NCBI GenBank assembly: GCA_947259605.1
Contig: CAMYMX010000110.1
Coordinates: 1-8,641, forward strand
Source: an uncultured Polyangiaceae bacterium
GTDB lineage: Bacteria; Myxococcota_A; Polyangia; Polyangiales; Houyiibacteriaceae
Length of the DNA stretch: 8,641 bases
Reading direction: 5' to 3'
This document shows positions 1 through 6,775 of the stretch, piece after piece. Each line of letters starts with the position of its first letter. The stretch's first letter is position 1. The notes under the pieces were generated by a model. It was given only the letters and a program-made list of their open reading frames with translations. It did no database searches and was not told the origin of the DNA. The position numbers were made by a program, and so were the translations under genes.

Positions 1-2
1 GG

Positions 3-710
3 ATTCCCGATACGGTCGACGATTGTCCGGACGAGCCGGAGGACTTCGACGGCTTCCAGGATGAAGACGGATGCCCAGACCCAGACAACGACGGCGACGG
101 TATTCCCGACGAGAAGGATCTCTGTCCGAACGACCCGGAAGATTTCGACGGTTTCCAGGATGAAGATGGCTGCCCGGATCTCGACAATGACAGCGACCGG
201 ATCCTCGATGTGGATGATGCCTGCCCGAATGACCCGGAGACCTACAACGGCCACGAAGACGAGGATGGCTGCCCAGACAAGGGCTTGGTGATCCTAGAAG
301 ACACGCAGATCACGATTCTCGAAAAGGTCTACTTCGAAACCGACAGCGCCATCATCAAGTCGCGCAGCTTCCCGCTGCTCGACGCGGTCGCCGCGACGCT
401 CAACGCCAGCCCGCAGATTACGCTCGTCGAGATTCAGGGCCATGCGGACGAGAGGGGCAGCGACGGCTACAACATCAAGCTGACGCGGGCTCGGGCAGCC
501 TCGGTCATGAATGCGCTCATCGAACGCGGCGTCCTCAAGCAGCGCCTGAGGTCGGGCGGATACGGCGAACGATGTCCGGTCGACCCCAAGCACAACGCAA
601 AGGCTTGGGAACGAAACCGGCGCGTGGAGTTCAAGATCATCGAAACCGACGCCGGGCCGACCGGAGTTGAGGTAACATGCCCACGCGGCCTTTCTCTGGT
701 GCCGAGGTGA
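3..710 (+). CDS. OmpA-family outer-membrane protein with TSP3 repeats (5' truncated)
   Basis: The reading frame is open from the first complete codon at position 3 to TGA at 708-710, giving 235 residues, so the N-terminus lies outside the window. Residues 1-94 are acidic, Asp/Cys/Pro-rich thrombospondin type 3-like repeats (DNDGDGIPD, EDGCPD), which in this family form a calcium-binding linker. Residues about 104-212 form an OmpA C-terminal peptidoglycan-binding domain: YFETDSAII, then the hallmark GHADERGSDGYN with the diaminopimelate-contacting Asp near residue 149, then GYGERCP and NRRVEFKI with the partner Arg near 206. A 23-residue tail with one Cys follows. By family knowledge it should anchor the outer membrane to peptidoglycan, with the missing N-terminus probably a signal peptide and beta-barrel or another domain. 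It is probably co-transcribed with the next gene, whose ribosome binding site lies in its last codons. The family call is very secure; the specific cellular role is not known. Confidence 0.95.
   Translation: MPDTVDDCPDEPEDFDGFQDEDGCPDPDNDGDGIPDEKDLCPNDPEDFDGFQDEDGCPDLDNDSDRILDVDDACPNDPETYNGHEDEDGCPDKGLVILEDTQITILEKVYFETDSAIIKSRSFPLLDAVAATLNASPQITLVEIQGHADERGSDGYNIKLTRARAASVMNALIERGVLKQRLRSGGYGERCPVDPKHNAKAWERNRRVEFKIIETDAGPTGVEVTCPRGLSLVPR
24..281 (+). repeat. Tandem 99-bp (33-residue) TSP3 repeat units
   Basis: Cys-Pro codons recur exactly every 99 nt, at 24, 123 and 222. Each unit encodes CPxxPExxxGxxDEDGCPD followed by a DNDxDxIxD linker. Units 1 and 2 differ in their first half almost only at wobble positions (GAG/GAA, GAC/GAT, GGC/GGT), so the repeat is kept at protein level. 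The third unit (222-281) stops after GCPD and runs into the OmpA domain. The linker of unit 2 reads DNDSDRILD rather than DNDGDGIPD, so its metal-binding pattern is partly eroded. More units may lie upstream of the window. Confidence 0.9.
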
Positions 711-711
711 T

Positions 712-1275
712 ATGTCGCGCGAGCGCTTCGTCGAGTTGATGACCCCTGCACTGATTCGATTCAGTCAAGACTTGAAATCGGTCTTACGGATCGTCGAAGA
801 CCCCGAGGTCGACGACGAGAGCCGAATCGCGGCCGCCGGTGCTCTGCTACACGTGATTTTTTCGAGCGGCGCCATCCCGGGCGTTCGCGGCGTGTTGCGT
901 CACCTGGGGGACGTGCTGCTGATTCGGCTCGTGCTGAGCGAAGTGCGTGAGCGATCTCCGGACGCGTTCGACAAGCATGCACAGGTGTCTCCGGAGATGT
1001 TTGATCCCTTGTCCGACGAGCTCGACGCGATGCAAGCCTACCTCGGCGATCGAGTCCGCGTCCTCGAGCAAATCGCCAAGAAGCTTCCGACTCTGAATCA
1101 GCAGGGGCATGAAGCCGCGCACTGCGTCGAGGATTCGGAATCGAGCACCTGGCTGTACGACGCGGTCCAGGAGGCCTTGATCGACGAAATCGATTTCGAC
1201 GAAGAAGACGTCATCCGCGAGCTGAAGCAGGTAGACCAGATCTTGGCGCCACTCGCCTCGCGCGTCGCTCGATAG
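712..1275 (+). CDS. Hypothetical protein, degenerate YkvA/DUF1232-like core
   Basis: This is a 187-aa protein starting at ATG 712, one nucleotide after the OmpA stop. GAGG (704-707), inside the upstream gene's last codons, is a Shine-Dalgarno sequence 4 nt from the ATG and suggests translational coupling. Residues about 36-78 (RIAAAGALLHVIF, then AIPGVRGVLRHLGDVLL) recall the DUF1232/YkvA pattern, where a hydrophobic helix is followed by DLIPDxxPxLGxxDD. Here the conserved acidic positions are mostly replaced (SGAIPG, RHLGD), so the match is weak. The C-terminal third is helical and strongly acidic (DEIDFDEEDVIRE, residues 158-170). No signal peptide is evident; residues 42-75 could be membrane-associated. 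Function is unknown. Adjacency to an OmpA protein hints at an envelope-linked role, but that is inference. It converges on the next gene with only 4 nt between stop codons. Confidence 0.88.
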   Translation: MSRERFVELMTPALIRFSQDLKSVLRIVEDPEVDDESRIAAAGALLHVIFSSGAIPGVRGVLRHLGDVLLIRLVLSEVRERSPDAFDKHAQVSPEMFDPLSDELDAMQAYLGDRVRVLEQIAKKLPTLNQQGHEAAHCVEDSESSTWLYDAVQEALIDEIDFDEEDVIRELKQVDQILAPLASRVAR

Positions 1276-1279
1276 CTCG

Positions 1280-2884
1280 CTACGCGGCTCTCCGTCGAGG
1301 CTCGGAGATTTCGCGCAGCAGCCAGGTTCCGCGCGATGCCTTTACCGGATTGGGAGGCTTGTGAGCGAGCACTCGGAGCAGCGCGACGGCATCTAGATTC
1401 CATTCCACGAGCCGCAGTATGCTGCCATTGGGGGCGCGGAGATCGAATTCGACATGGGTCCGGCGACGCATGAGATCATCGGCGTCCGATTGCGCGCGCG
1501 TTTCGATCACCAGCATCACTTTGCGGCGAAGCACGAAGCCGACGGGGCTCGAGGCAAGCGCGAAGCTCACAGAGTTGAGCCCGGCTCTGTGAGTCGATAG
1601 GTGAGCGCGGAGCCGAGTTCCTTCATCCGATGACAGCTCCCAGGAGAACGACATCTCCGGTGCCTCAGCCGGCACTCTGAGCTCCAAGGCGAATTGACGG
1701 AGTGCATCGGCTGCCTGGGAAGCAGTGGCCGGCATGTGGTAACGCGTTCCAGTGAGAAACACGGGCAAGAGAAGCAGCGCGGCGGTCGCTTCACCGAGCG
1801 CGATCAGGCAGGTGCCGCTGGCGAGCAAGACCACGAGACCGATCGCGCTGGTTCCGTCAAGCAGCTCGCTCGCTCGGGTTTGAAGGTGCGGAAGCTCTTT
1901 GAAGAGAGCAGGGCGCCAATCTTGGCGTAGGTCCCCAGTTGGCAGCCGGACCGGACGGTGCAGTGCGAAAGCGACGAACGGCGCCGCGCACAGGAAGTAG
2001 CTCGGGGCGAGCCATTGGCCGATGGCAAGGACGATTCCGCTGACCGTAAGTACGGAGACCCAGGGCGAACGCACGAGAAGCGCGTCCGGTCCCATGCGAA
2101 CCTGGATCGTGCGCCGCTTCAGGAGCACCAGGATCGCGACCAGGAGCAGAGGCCAAGCGATCGGGCGTTCGTCGGGCGTGCTCAGAGGACGAAAGCCCGC
2201 GGGCGTAGGTGCATCCGGCGCGGACGCGGGCAGGTCGAGCGCCCGAAGTGGCACATCCACGGTCAGCGGCCAGGCGGTCAAGCGCGGAAGATGAATTCGC
2301 CGCCACTCGATGGTGGTTCCGTCGCGGTGCTCCGCGACCTGGAAGTCGACGCCAGGCGGGGTGTCGTGCAGGGCACTCGGAACCGAGGAACCTTTGGGAG
2401 CTCTGATCTCAACCACGACGTCGTGCAGACCCGTCTCCCAGGCCGGCACCGACCAAATGACGCGCGCTAGGTCCGTCTCCTCGATTGCACGCACGTCGGC
2501 CTCAATGCGGTACCGCATGAATACCCGGTATTCGCCTCTCCGCGGCGCTTCCCTCCTCGGAAACGACAGGTGTATCCGGCCGTCGTCGAGAACCTCAGCC
2601 TCCGGGCGAAAGATCTCGCCTTCCTCCGAACGAAAGTAGGGAGGCCGATAGCGGTTCAGCTCTACTCCGTCTCCCAGGTCGACGAGCGCGAGCTCGTGCA
2701 GCCAGCCGGCGTGAACCTCGACGTCCAGCCGAAGAAGCACGCTCAGCGTTGCGTCGCGCTCGACATCCACCGTGGCCCGCGCGCCCTTGACCACCGTACG
2801 AGTCCAGGCCTGCGCCGTGGAAGACGAGCCAAGAACGGCGGCGAAGACGCAAAGCAGGAGGGCTGAACCGAGGCTGGGGCGCAT
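1280..2884 (-). CDS. Unrecognised exported membrane protein (signal peptide, beta-rich domain, 4-5 membrane helices)
   Basis: This is a 534-aa protein from ATG (2882-2884). An in-frame TAG 12 nt upstream excludes an earlier start; a weak TAGG lies about 8 nt before the ATG, and a stronger AAGAGG lies further upstream. Residues 1-26 are a clear signal peptide (hydrophobic core 8-19, likely cut after AQA at 24-26). Residues 27-238 read as alternating strands (RVIWSVPAWE, VVVEIRAP) with no catalytic motif I can name. Hydrophobic segments follow at about 241-256, 276-308 and 344-379, probably 4-5 helices. The last 150 residues are soluble, with beta-like stretches (VMLVIETRA, THVEFDLRAP). The architecture loosely recalls DUF2207-type predicted membrane proteins, but I cannot confirm homology. 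It lies 40 nt downstream of the M50 protease on the same strand, so is probably co-transcribed with it. It may be a partner or substrate (inference). Confidence 0.9.
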   Translation of the reverse strand: MRPSLGSALLLCVFAAVLGSSSTAQAWTRTVVKGARATVDVERDATLSVLLRLDVEVHAGWLHELALVDLGDGVELNRYRPPYFRSEEGEIFRPEAEVLDDGRIHLSFPRREAPRRGEYRVFMRYRIEADVRAIEETDLARVIWSVPAWETGLHDVVVEIRAPKGSSVPSALHDTPPGVDFQVAEHRDGTTIEWRRIHLPRLTAWPLTVDVPLRALDLPASAPDAPTPAGFRPLSTPDERPIAWPLLLVAILVLLKRRTIQVRMGPDALLVRSPWVSVLTVSGIVLAIGQWLAPSYFLCAAPFVAFALHRPVRLPTGDLRQDWRPALFKELPHLQTRASELLDGTSAIGLVVLLASGTCLIALGEATAALLLLPVFLTGTRYHMPATASQAADALRQFALELRVPAEAPEMSFSWELSSDEGTRLRAHLSTHRAGLNSVSFALASSPVGFVLRRKVMLVIETRAQSDADDLMRRRTHVEFDLRAPNGSILRLVEWNLDAVALLRVLAHKPPNPVKASRGTWLLREISEPRRRAA

Positions 2885-2911
2885 GGACCGAACCTACGGA
2901 ATTCCTCTTGT

Positions 2912-2931
2912 CCAGTGAAATTTCCTACTGG
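2912..2931. repeat. Inverted repeat in the protease/membrane-protein gap
   Basis: CCAGT at 2912-2916 and ACTGG at 2927-2931 are exact reverse complements around a 10-nt centre that itself contains the 8-bp palindrome GAAATTTC (2917-2924). It overlaps the protease stop codon and the adjacent 16-bp palindrome, so the two structures could compete. No U-run follows on either strand, so a simple intrinsic terminator is not supported. Confidence 0.4.
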
Positions 2932-3830
2932 ATCCGGATCCAGGATGGCATGAACAACAGGACGAACAGAAAAAGGGTTAACCAGCCGACGACCCTGCGC
3001 CTGGGTGAGAGCGGACCGTCTTCGGTCGGCGGATGGCCCGGGCCGGTTGCACGCGTGAGGAGCCACAGGACGAAGGCCCAGACCAACCAATGACTGCCCG
3101 CAGTCGCGTCCGCCAAGAGCGCGTCCCCGCGAAGTCCGTCGAGATAGCTGGGAATGCCGTACGCCGCACCCACGACGATCGCGAGAAACGGCAGCAGGCG
3201 AAGGACATTCCTGGAAACCTGGTTCTGGCGTCGGCCGAGGAGGGCATACGCGATGTGGCCGCCGTCGAGCTGGCCGAAAGGAAGCAGGTTGATCATCGTC
3301 ACGAGCAGCCCGGCCCAGCCGGCGAGCGCGGTAGGGCTCAGCATGATGTCGTATCCCTCGGGGATGGGACCTTGAAGCGCGTTCAGAAGGCCCAGGTACA
3401 GGAGCGAATGGCCTTCGAGAACGTAGGGTCCCTCGGGAAGGGGCTGCACGGGCGAGGTGGCGAGACCATACGCGATCACCGGGAGCGCGACGGCCATGCC
3501 GGCGAGGGGGCCCGCGGCTCCGATGTCGAGCAGCGCATTTCGAGAGCGGATCCTCTCGCGGATCTGGATCACCGCGCCCAAGGTCCCGAGCAAAAAGAAC
3601 GGAACCGGGATGAAATACGGTGGCGAGACGTCGACTCGATGGTACTTGCCCGCGAAGAAATGGCCGAACTCGTGAGCGAGCAGGATGGCCATGAGTGGGA
3701 ACGAAAACACCCAGCCGGCCCCGAGCTCAGCGAGCGAGCTTGGCGCTTGTCCAAGGACCATTCCGGCGCCGACGAACAAGGTCGAGGCAAAGGTCAGGGC
3801 AATCAGGGTCAGCGGCAGGGCCCAGTTCAC
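2925..3830 (-). CDS. Site-2-type intramembrane metalloprotease, peptidase family M50
   Basis: This is a multi-pass zinc protease. Numbering from the upstream GTG at 3845, HEFGH is at residues 58-62, giving the HExxH zinc ligands and catalytic Glu inside a hydrophobic helix (AILLAHEFGHFFAG). LDGGH at 193-197 supplies the third, Asp ligand and is preceded by NLLPFGQ. Between them lie FIPVPFFLLGTLGAVI and DIGAAGPLAG, typical of the bacterial/EGY-like M50 branch. Six or more membrane segments are visible, the last near the C-terminus (WLTLFLFVLLF). There is no PDZ domain. I chose GTG 3830 because AGAGG (3837-3841) lies 6 nt before it; GTG 3845 would add five residues but has only a weak CAGG. The expected role is cleavage of transmembrane helices, for example of an anti-sigma factor, but no sigma/anti-sigma pair is nearby. 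It is likely the first gene of a leftward operon. Confidence 0.93.
   Translation of the reverse strand: MNWALPLTLIALTFASTLFVGAGMVLGQAPSSLAELGAGWVFSFPLMAILLAHEFGHFFAGKYHRVDVSPPYFIPVPFFLLGTLGAVIQIRERIRSRNALLDIGAAGPLAGMAVALPVIAYGLATSPVQPLPEGPYVLEGHSLLYLGLLNALQGPIPEGYDIMLSPTALAGWAGLLVTMINLLPFGQLDGGHIAYALLGRRQNQVSRNVLRLLPFLAIVVGAAYGIPSYLDGLRGDALLADATAGSHWLVWAFVLWLLTRATGPGHPPTEDGPLSPRRRVVGWLTLFLFVLLFMPSWIRIQ
2928..2943. repeat. Perfect 16-bp palindrome at the 3' end of the M50 gene
   Basis: CTGGATCCGGATCCAG is its own reverse complement. On the minus strand it encodes the last five residues, WIRIQ, immediately before the TAG stop. In RNA it could fold as a 6-bp stem with a CCGG loop, just upstream of the next gene in the same operon. 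Possible roles are a processing or attenuation hairpin or a dimeric-protein site; it may also be chance codon choice. The palindrome itself is certain; a function is not. Confidence 0.5.
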
Positions 3831-3836
3831 GTTTCG

Positions 3837-3841
3837 CCTCT
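3837..3841 (-). promoter_or_regulatory. Ribosome binding site deciding the M50 start
   Basis: On the minus strand AGAGG is followed by 6 nt (CGAAAC) and GTG at 3830-3828, a textbook spacing. The alternative GTG at 3845 would place this site inside the coding sequence. Confidence 0.6.
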
Positions 3842-3845
3842 GCAC

Positions 3846-3901
3846 GGCGTGCCTGTAGCATGTGCGTTGCGAAGCGCACGATCTGCTATTCTTCGGAGCG
3901 G
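3846..3901. promoter_or_regulatory. Divergent intergenic region between the M50 and GH15 operons
   Basis: These 56 bp (71 bp if the protease starts at 3830) must carry or adjoin the start signals of two divergent transcription units. On the plus strand TGCTATTCT (3884-3892) resembles an extended -10 element, and TTGCGA (3867-3872) is a poor -35 with a spacing of only 14 nt. If this -10 is used, transcription would begin almost at the GH15 start codon. I see no convincing minus-strand promoter. A 4-bp stem TGCG/CGCA at 3867-3877 is too short to interpret. Confidence 0.3.
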
Positions 3902-5797
3902 ATGGACCTCTACAGCGCGGCCAAGCGGCTCAACCGGCCCTTCGTCTTCAATGACGAACGATCCACCCGGGCTCTGACGATTTCGGATCATGGATTGATT
4001 GGCGACGGCTTCTCTGCCGCCCTCGTCCGGGCGGACGGCGCCATCGACTGGCTCTGTTTGCCGCGTTTCGACAGCCCGAGCGTCTTTGCCGCGTTGCTCG
4101 ACGAGAAGAATGGCGGCTCCACCTCGGTCAGCCCCGTAGAGTATCCCTTCGAGAGCCTTCAGCGCTACGACCCGGGCACCAACGTGCTCGAGACGGTGTT
4201 CCAAATCGAGGGTCGCGGGACCATTCGACTCACCGATTATATGCCCTGGACCGACGATCCGCGATCCGCGATGCACGAGGTTCACCGTCGTGTGCAATGC
4301 GTGGAGGGCGAGGCGGTGGTCAAGGTCGTCTTCGATCCGCGGTTCGACTACGGTCGCGTCAGCACGACCTTCGAGATCGATGGGCGCTCCGCGCTGGCCA
4401 AAGGCGCAACGGGAGAGCGTCTCTTAGCCGTTCTCGGCGGTGTCGGACAGTGGGAACAGCGGCTCGAAGGCGGCGTGGAGGCGGTTTTTCGACTCAAGGC
4501 CGGTGAGCGCGGATGGCTCGTGATCAGCTGGAACGCAACGGAGTCGGAGTCGATCCTAGCGTATCGCCCGTTCGACGCACTTCGCAAGACTCGGCGCCGC
4601 TGGCGCGACTGGACGCAACAGCTCGAATACGATGGCCCGTGGCGACACCACGTGACGCGATCGGCACTTCTGCTGAAGCTACTCATGTACGCGCCGACGG
4701 GGGCGATGGTGGCTGCGCCAACGACGTCGATCCCCGAATGGCTCGGCGGTGTTCGCAATTGGGACTATCGCTATACCTGGACGCGCGATACGGCGATGGC
4801 GGTTCGTGCGGCCAATTTGCTCGGCTGCGATCGAGAAGCGCGCGAATTCTTCCACTTCGTCCGGGATACCCTCGAACGCGATCGAGAGCTTCACATCATG
4901 TACGCGGTCGATGGCGGCCGTGTCCCCGATGAACGGACCCTCGAGCACTTCGCGGGATATCGCGGTTCGAAGCCCGTACGCGTCGGAAACGGCGCGCGTG
5001 ACCAGCTTCAGCTCGACACCGCCGGCGCGCTCATGGACGCGGCCTACGTGTACGAACGCGGTGGCGGCTCACTCACGGCGCGAGGCTGGCGGCGGCTCCG
5101 GAGCGTCGTCGAGAACGTGGTCGCCATGTGGGCCGAGCCAGACCATGGCATTTGGGAGCCGCGCGCCGGCAAGCGGCACAACGTGCACTCGAAGCTCATG
5201 AGCTGGCTTGCGCTTCGGCGCGGCGCCGAGCTGGCGCCCTTGTTTGGCGACCAGCACCTGCAGGCCCGATGGCAGCAAGTCGCCGATCAGCTCCACGCCG
5301 AGCTCTGCGCGCGGGGCCTGGACAAAACTGGAAAGCGGTTCGTTGCCGCCTACGATCACGAGCATCCCGACGCGTCCCTGCTCCTCTTGCCGATTCATGG
5401 CTTCCTGCCGCCCAACGACGAGCGAGTCCTCCGCACGGTCGAATGGATTCAGGCCACGTTGAGCGATGGGCCGTATGTGTATCGCTATCGCACCGACGAC
5501 GGCGTCGGCGGGGAAGAAGGCGCATTCGTTCTTTGCGGCTTCTGGTTGGCTGAGGTTTTGGCGATGGCCGGGCGCATCGACGAAGCTCAGCAGGTTTTCG
5601 TCGCACATGCAGAGGCCTCGAACCACTTGGGTTTGCTCGCGGAGCAGATCGATCCTGGAAGTCGGACGCTCCTCGGGAACTTCCCACAGGCCTTTAGTCA
5701 CCTCGGTCTCATCAACGCAGCGGCCAGGATCGACCTGGCGCTGCGGCTGCGGGATGAAGGCTCTGCTCGCGTACCCGAGGTCGAGATCGGTCGCTAG
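3902..5797 (+). CDS. Glycoside hydrolase family 15 protein (glucoamylase or trehalase type)
   Basis: This 631-aa protein is of normal length for bacterial GH15. The N-terminal beta-sandwich begins with ISDHGLIGDGFSAALV and GAIDWLCLPRFDSPSVF (residues 27-62). The (alpha/alpha)6 catalytic domain follows, with PTGAMVAAPTTSIPEW (265-280) and VRNWDYRYTWTRD (284-296). The likely general acid is Glu419 in GIWEPRAGKRHNVHSK and the base Glu538 or Glu539 in GGEEGAFVLCGFW. The C-terminal GNFPQAFSHLGLINAA is typical. The enzyme should release glucose from alpha-glucan ends, or split trehalose as some GH15 members do; the sequence alone does not decide. No signal peptide is seen, so it is probably cytoplasmic and acts on internal glycogen-like glucan or trehalose. 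ATG 3902 was chosen because GGAG (3895-3898) precedes it; an in-frame ATG at 3860 would add 14 residues without a binding site. It is first in a likely operon with two kinase-like genes. Confidence 0.93.
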   Translation: MDLYSAAKRLNRPFVFNDERSTRALTISDHGLIGDGFSAALVRADGAIDWLCLPRFDSPSVFAALLDEKNGGSTSVSPVEYPFESLQRYDPGTNVLETVFQIEGRGTIRLTDYMPWTDDPRSAMHEVHRRVQCVEGEAVVKVVFDPRFDYGRVSTTFEIDGRSALAKGATGERLLAVLGGVGQWEQRLEGGVEAVFRLKAGERGWLVISWNATESESILAYRPFDALRKTRRRWRDWTQQLEYDGPWRHHVTRSALLLKLLMYAPTGAMVAAPTTSIPEWLGGVRNWDYRYTWTRDTAMAVRAANLLGCDREAREFFHFVRDTLERDRELHIMYAVDGGRVPDERTLEHFAGYRGSKPVRVGNGARDQLQLDTAGALMDAAYVYERGGGSLTARGWRRLRSVVENVVAMWAEPDHGIWEPRAGKRHNVHSKLMSWLALRRGAELAPLFGDQHLQARWQQVADQLHAELCARGLDKTGKRFVAAYDHEHPDASLLLLPIHGFLPPNDERVLRTVEWIQATLSDGPYVYRYRTDDGVGGEEGAFVLCGFWLAEVLAMAGRIDEAQQVFVAHAEASNHLGLLAEQIDPGSRTLLGNFPQAFSHLGLINAAARIDLALRLRDEGSARVPEVEIGR

Positions 5798-5803
5798 GGG
5801 GAG
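5797..5803 (+). promoter_or_regulatory. Strong ribosome binding site overlapping the GH15 stop
   Basis: GGGGGAG runs from the last base of the GH15 TAG stop to 3 nt before ATG 5807. It sets the start of the first kinase-like gene and couples it closely to GH15 translation. Confidence 0.6.
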
Positions 5804-5806
5804 AGC

Positions 5807-6775
5807 ATGCCGAGTGCAAATGAGGTGAAGCTTCGACGAGACCTGGTGCTGCGGTTTGCCTCGTATGCAACCGTCGTTGGTTTGCTGACGGGTCTCGGCC
5901 TTTTCTTTTATGCGGGTATGCGCGACGCCGCGTCTTGGGTCGTCTTCCTTCTGGCGACCCTCGCTGTCGTGGTGGGGCTGGTCCGGCTCGTTCGTTCGAC
6001 AGTGCGCCGTTCTTTCGAGAGCTCGCAGCCCAAGGCAGCGGCTGGCCCCGTTCGAGCGGCCGCGGAGCCGGTCGTCGAGCCGGCGGCCGGGGATGGAGAG
6101 ATGCGCGGGGACGACGAAGTGGACTACCTGACCGCGCTCCGCCACGAGTTCCGTACGCCGCTCAACGCGGTCCTTGGTTTCTCAGACGTGCTGTTGAGCG
6201 GCATCGACGGTGATGTGAACGAGTCGCAGCGCGAAGATTTAGAGATCATTCGTGCCTCCGGGATTCGGCTGAAACTGCTGCTCGACAGTGCGCTCGATCT
6301 TTCGCACCTCGCCGACGACCAACTTTTGTTGAACGCCGACCGTATCGACGTTCGAGATCTCGTGGCCCGAGTTGCGGCCGAAGCAGGACAGCTCTGGTCG
6401 AACAAGCGAAGCGCCAAGTGCGTTCTGCCGAACGAGCCGTGCATCACCCAAGCGGACGAGAGCCGCCTTCGCCGCTCCATTCTCGTGCTCGCCGACTTCC
6501 TCGCGACGGACCATCGTGATGCCGACATCGAGTTGAGTCTCGCTCGCAGCGGGGCCTATCTCGCGATTGAAATCACGGCGGGCGCTTCGGATCGCCTCTC
6601 CTTTGATGCGTTGCCGACCACCGCGGAGGTTCTTGCATCGGAAGACGCCTCGGAGATTCGCCGCTGGCCGGTCGCCGTCACGGCCGAGGTCATCTCGCGG
6701 CACCAAGGCTCGCTTTATCATGGCAATGCGCCGTCCCGGTTCTTGGTTCGACTGCCTCTGCAGGGTGCACGATGA
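5807..6775 (+). CDS. Membrane histidine-kinase-like protein with degenerate ATPase domain (first of pair)
   Basis: This is a 322-aa protein. Two membrane helices (about 16-37 and 43-62) are separated by a very short loop, followed by an Ala/Pro-rich linker (73-96) and then a HisKA dimerisation domain with the H box LRHEFRTPLN (His113). There is no PAS, HAMP or periplasmic sensor domain. The region matching the ATP-binding domain (about 175-318) is badly eroded. At the N box, LRRSILVLADFLA (221-233), the Mg-chelating Asn is replaced (Phe231 by my alignment). No DxGxG G1 box is visible, and the G2 stretch reads RRWPVAVTAEVISRHQGS instead of GxGLGL. It probably cannot autophosphorylate. It may accept phosphate at His113 from another kinase or act as a dimeric regulator (inference). 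Start ATG 5807 has a strong Shine-Dalgarno sequence, 9 nt after GH15. Its stop overlaps the next start (ATGA). Confidence 0.9.
   Translation: MPSANEVKLRRDLVLRFASYATVVGLLTGLGLFFYAGMRDAASWVVFLLATLAVVVGLVRLVRSTVRRSFESSQPKAAAGPVRAAAEPVVEPAAGDGEMRGDDEVDYLTALRHEFRTPLNAVLGFSDVLLSGIDGDVNESQREDLEIIRASGIRLKLLLDSALDLSHLADDQLLLNADRIDVRDLVARVAAEAGQLWSNKRSAKCVLPNEPCITQADESRLRRSILVLADFLATDHRDADIELSLARSGAYLAIEITAGASDRLSFDALPTTAEVLASEDASEIRRWPVAVTAEVISRHQGSLYHGNAPSRFLVRLPLQGAR

Noticed and set aside
1261..1286. CGCGT/ACGCG inverted repeat with inner TAGC-TC-GCTA spanning both stop codons as a bidirectional terminator
   Set aside because: The stems are only 4-5 bp, interrupted, and no U-run follows on either strand; too weak to call a terminator.
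1958..2470. A 170-codon plus-strand frame opposite the 534-aa membrane protein
   Set aside because: Composition is highly polar and Arg-rich without domain signatures; the opposite strand has a signal peptide and membrane helices.
3695..3901. N-terminal extension of GH15 back to the first ATG of the open frame at 3695
   Set aside because: This stretch lies inside the M50 gene on the other strand and has no GH15 similarity; family members start close to the ISDHGLIGDG motif, so ATG 3902 (or at most 3860) is preferred.
3033..3977. A 314-codon open frame on the plus strand opposite the M50 gene
   Set aside because: Its translation is low-complexity, rich in Arg, Glu and Gly with no domain, while the minus strand encodes clear HEFGH and LDGGH motifs. 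It is a shadow of GC-rich codon use.
5069..6145. A 358-codon open frame on the minus strand across the GH15/kinase junction
   Set aside because: No recognisable motif, and it crosses two convincingly coding genes on the other strand; it is an antisense shadow.
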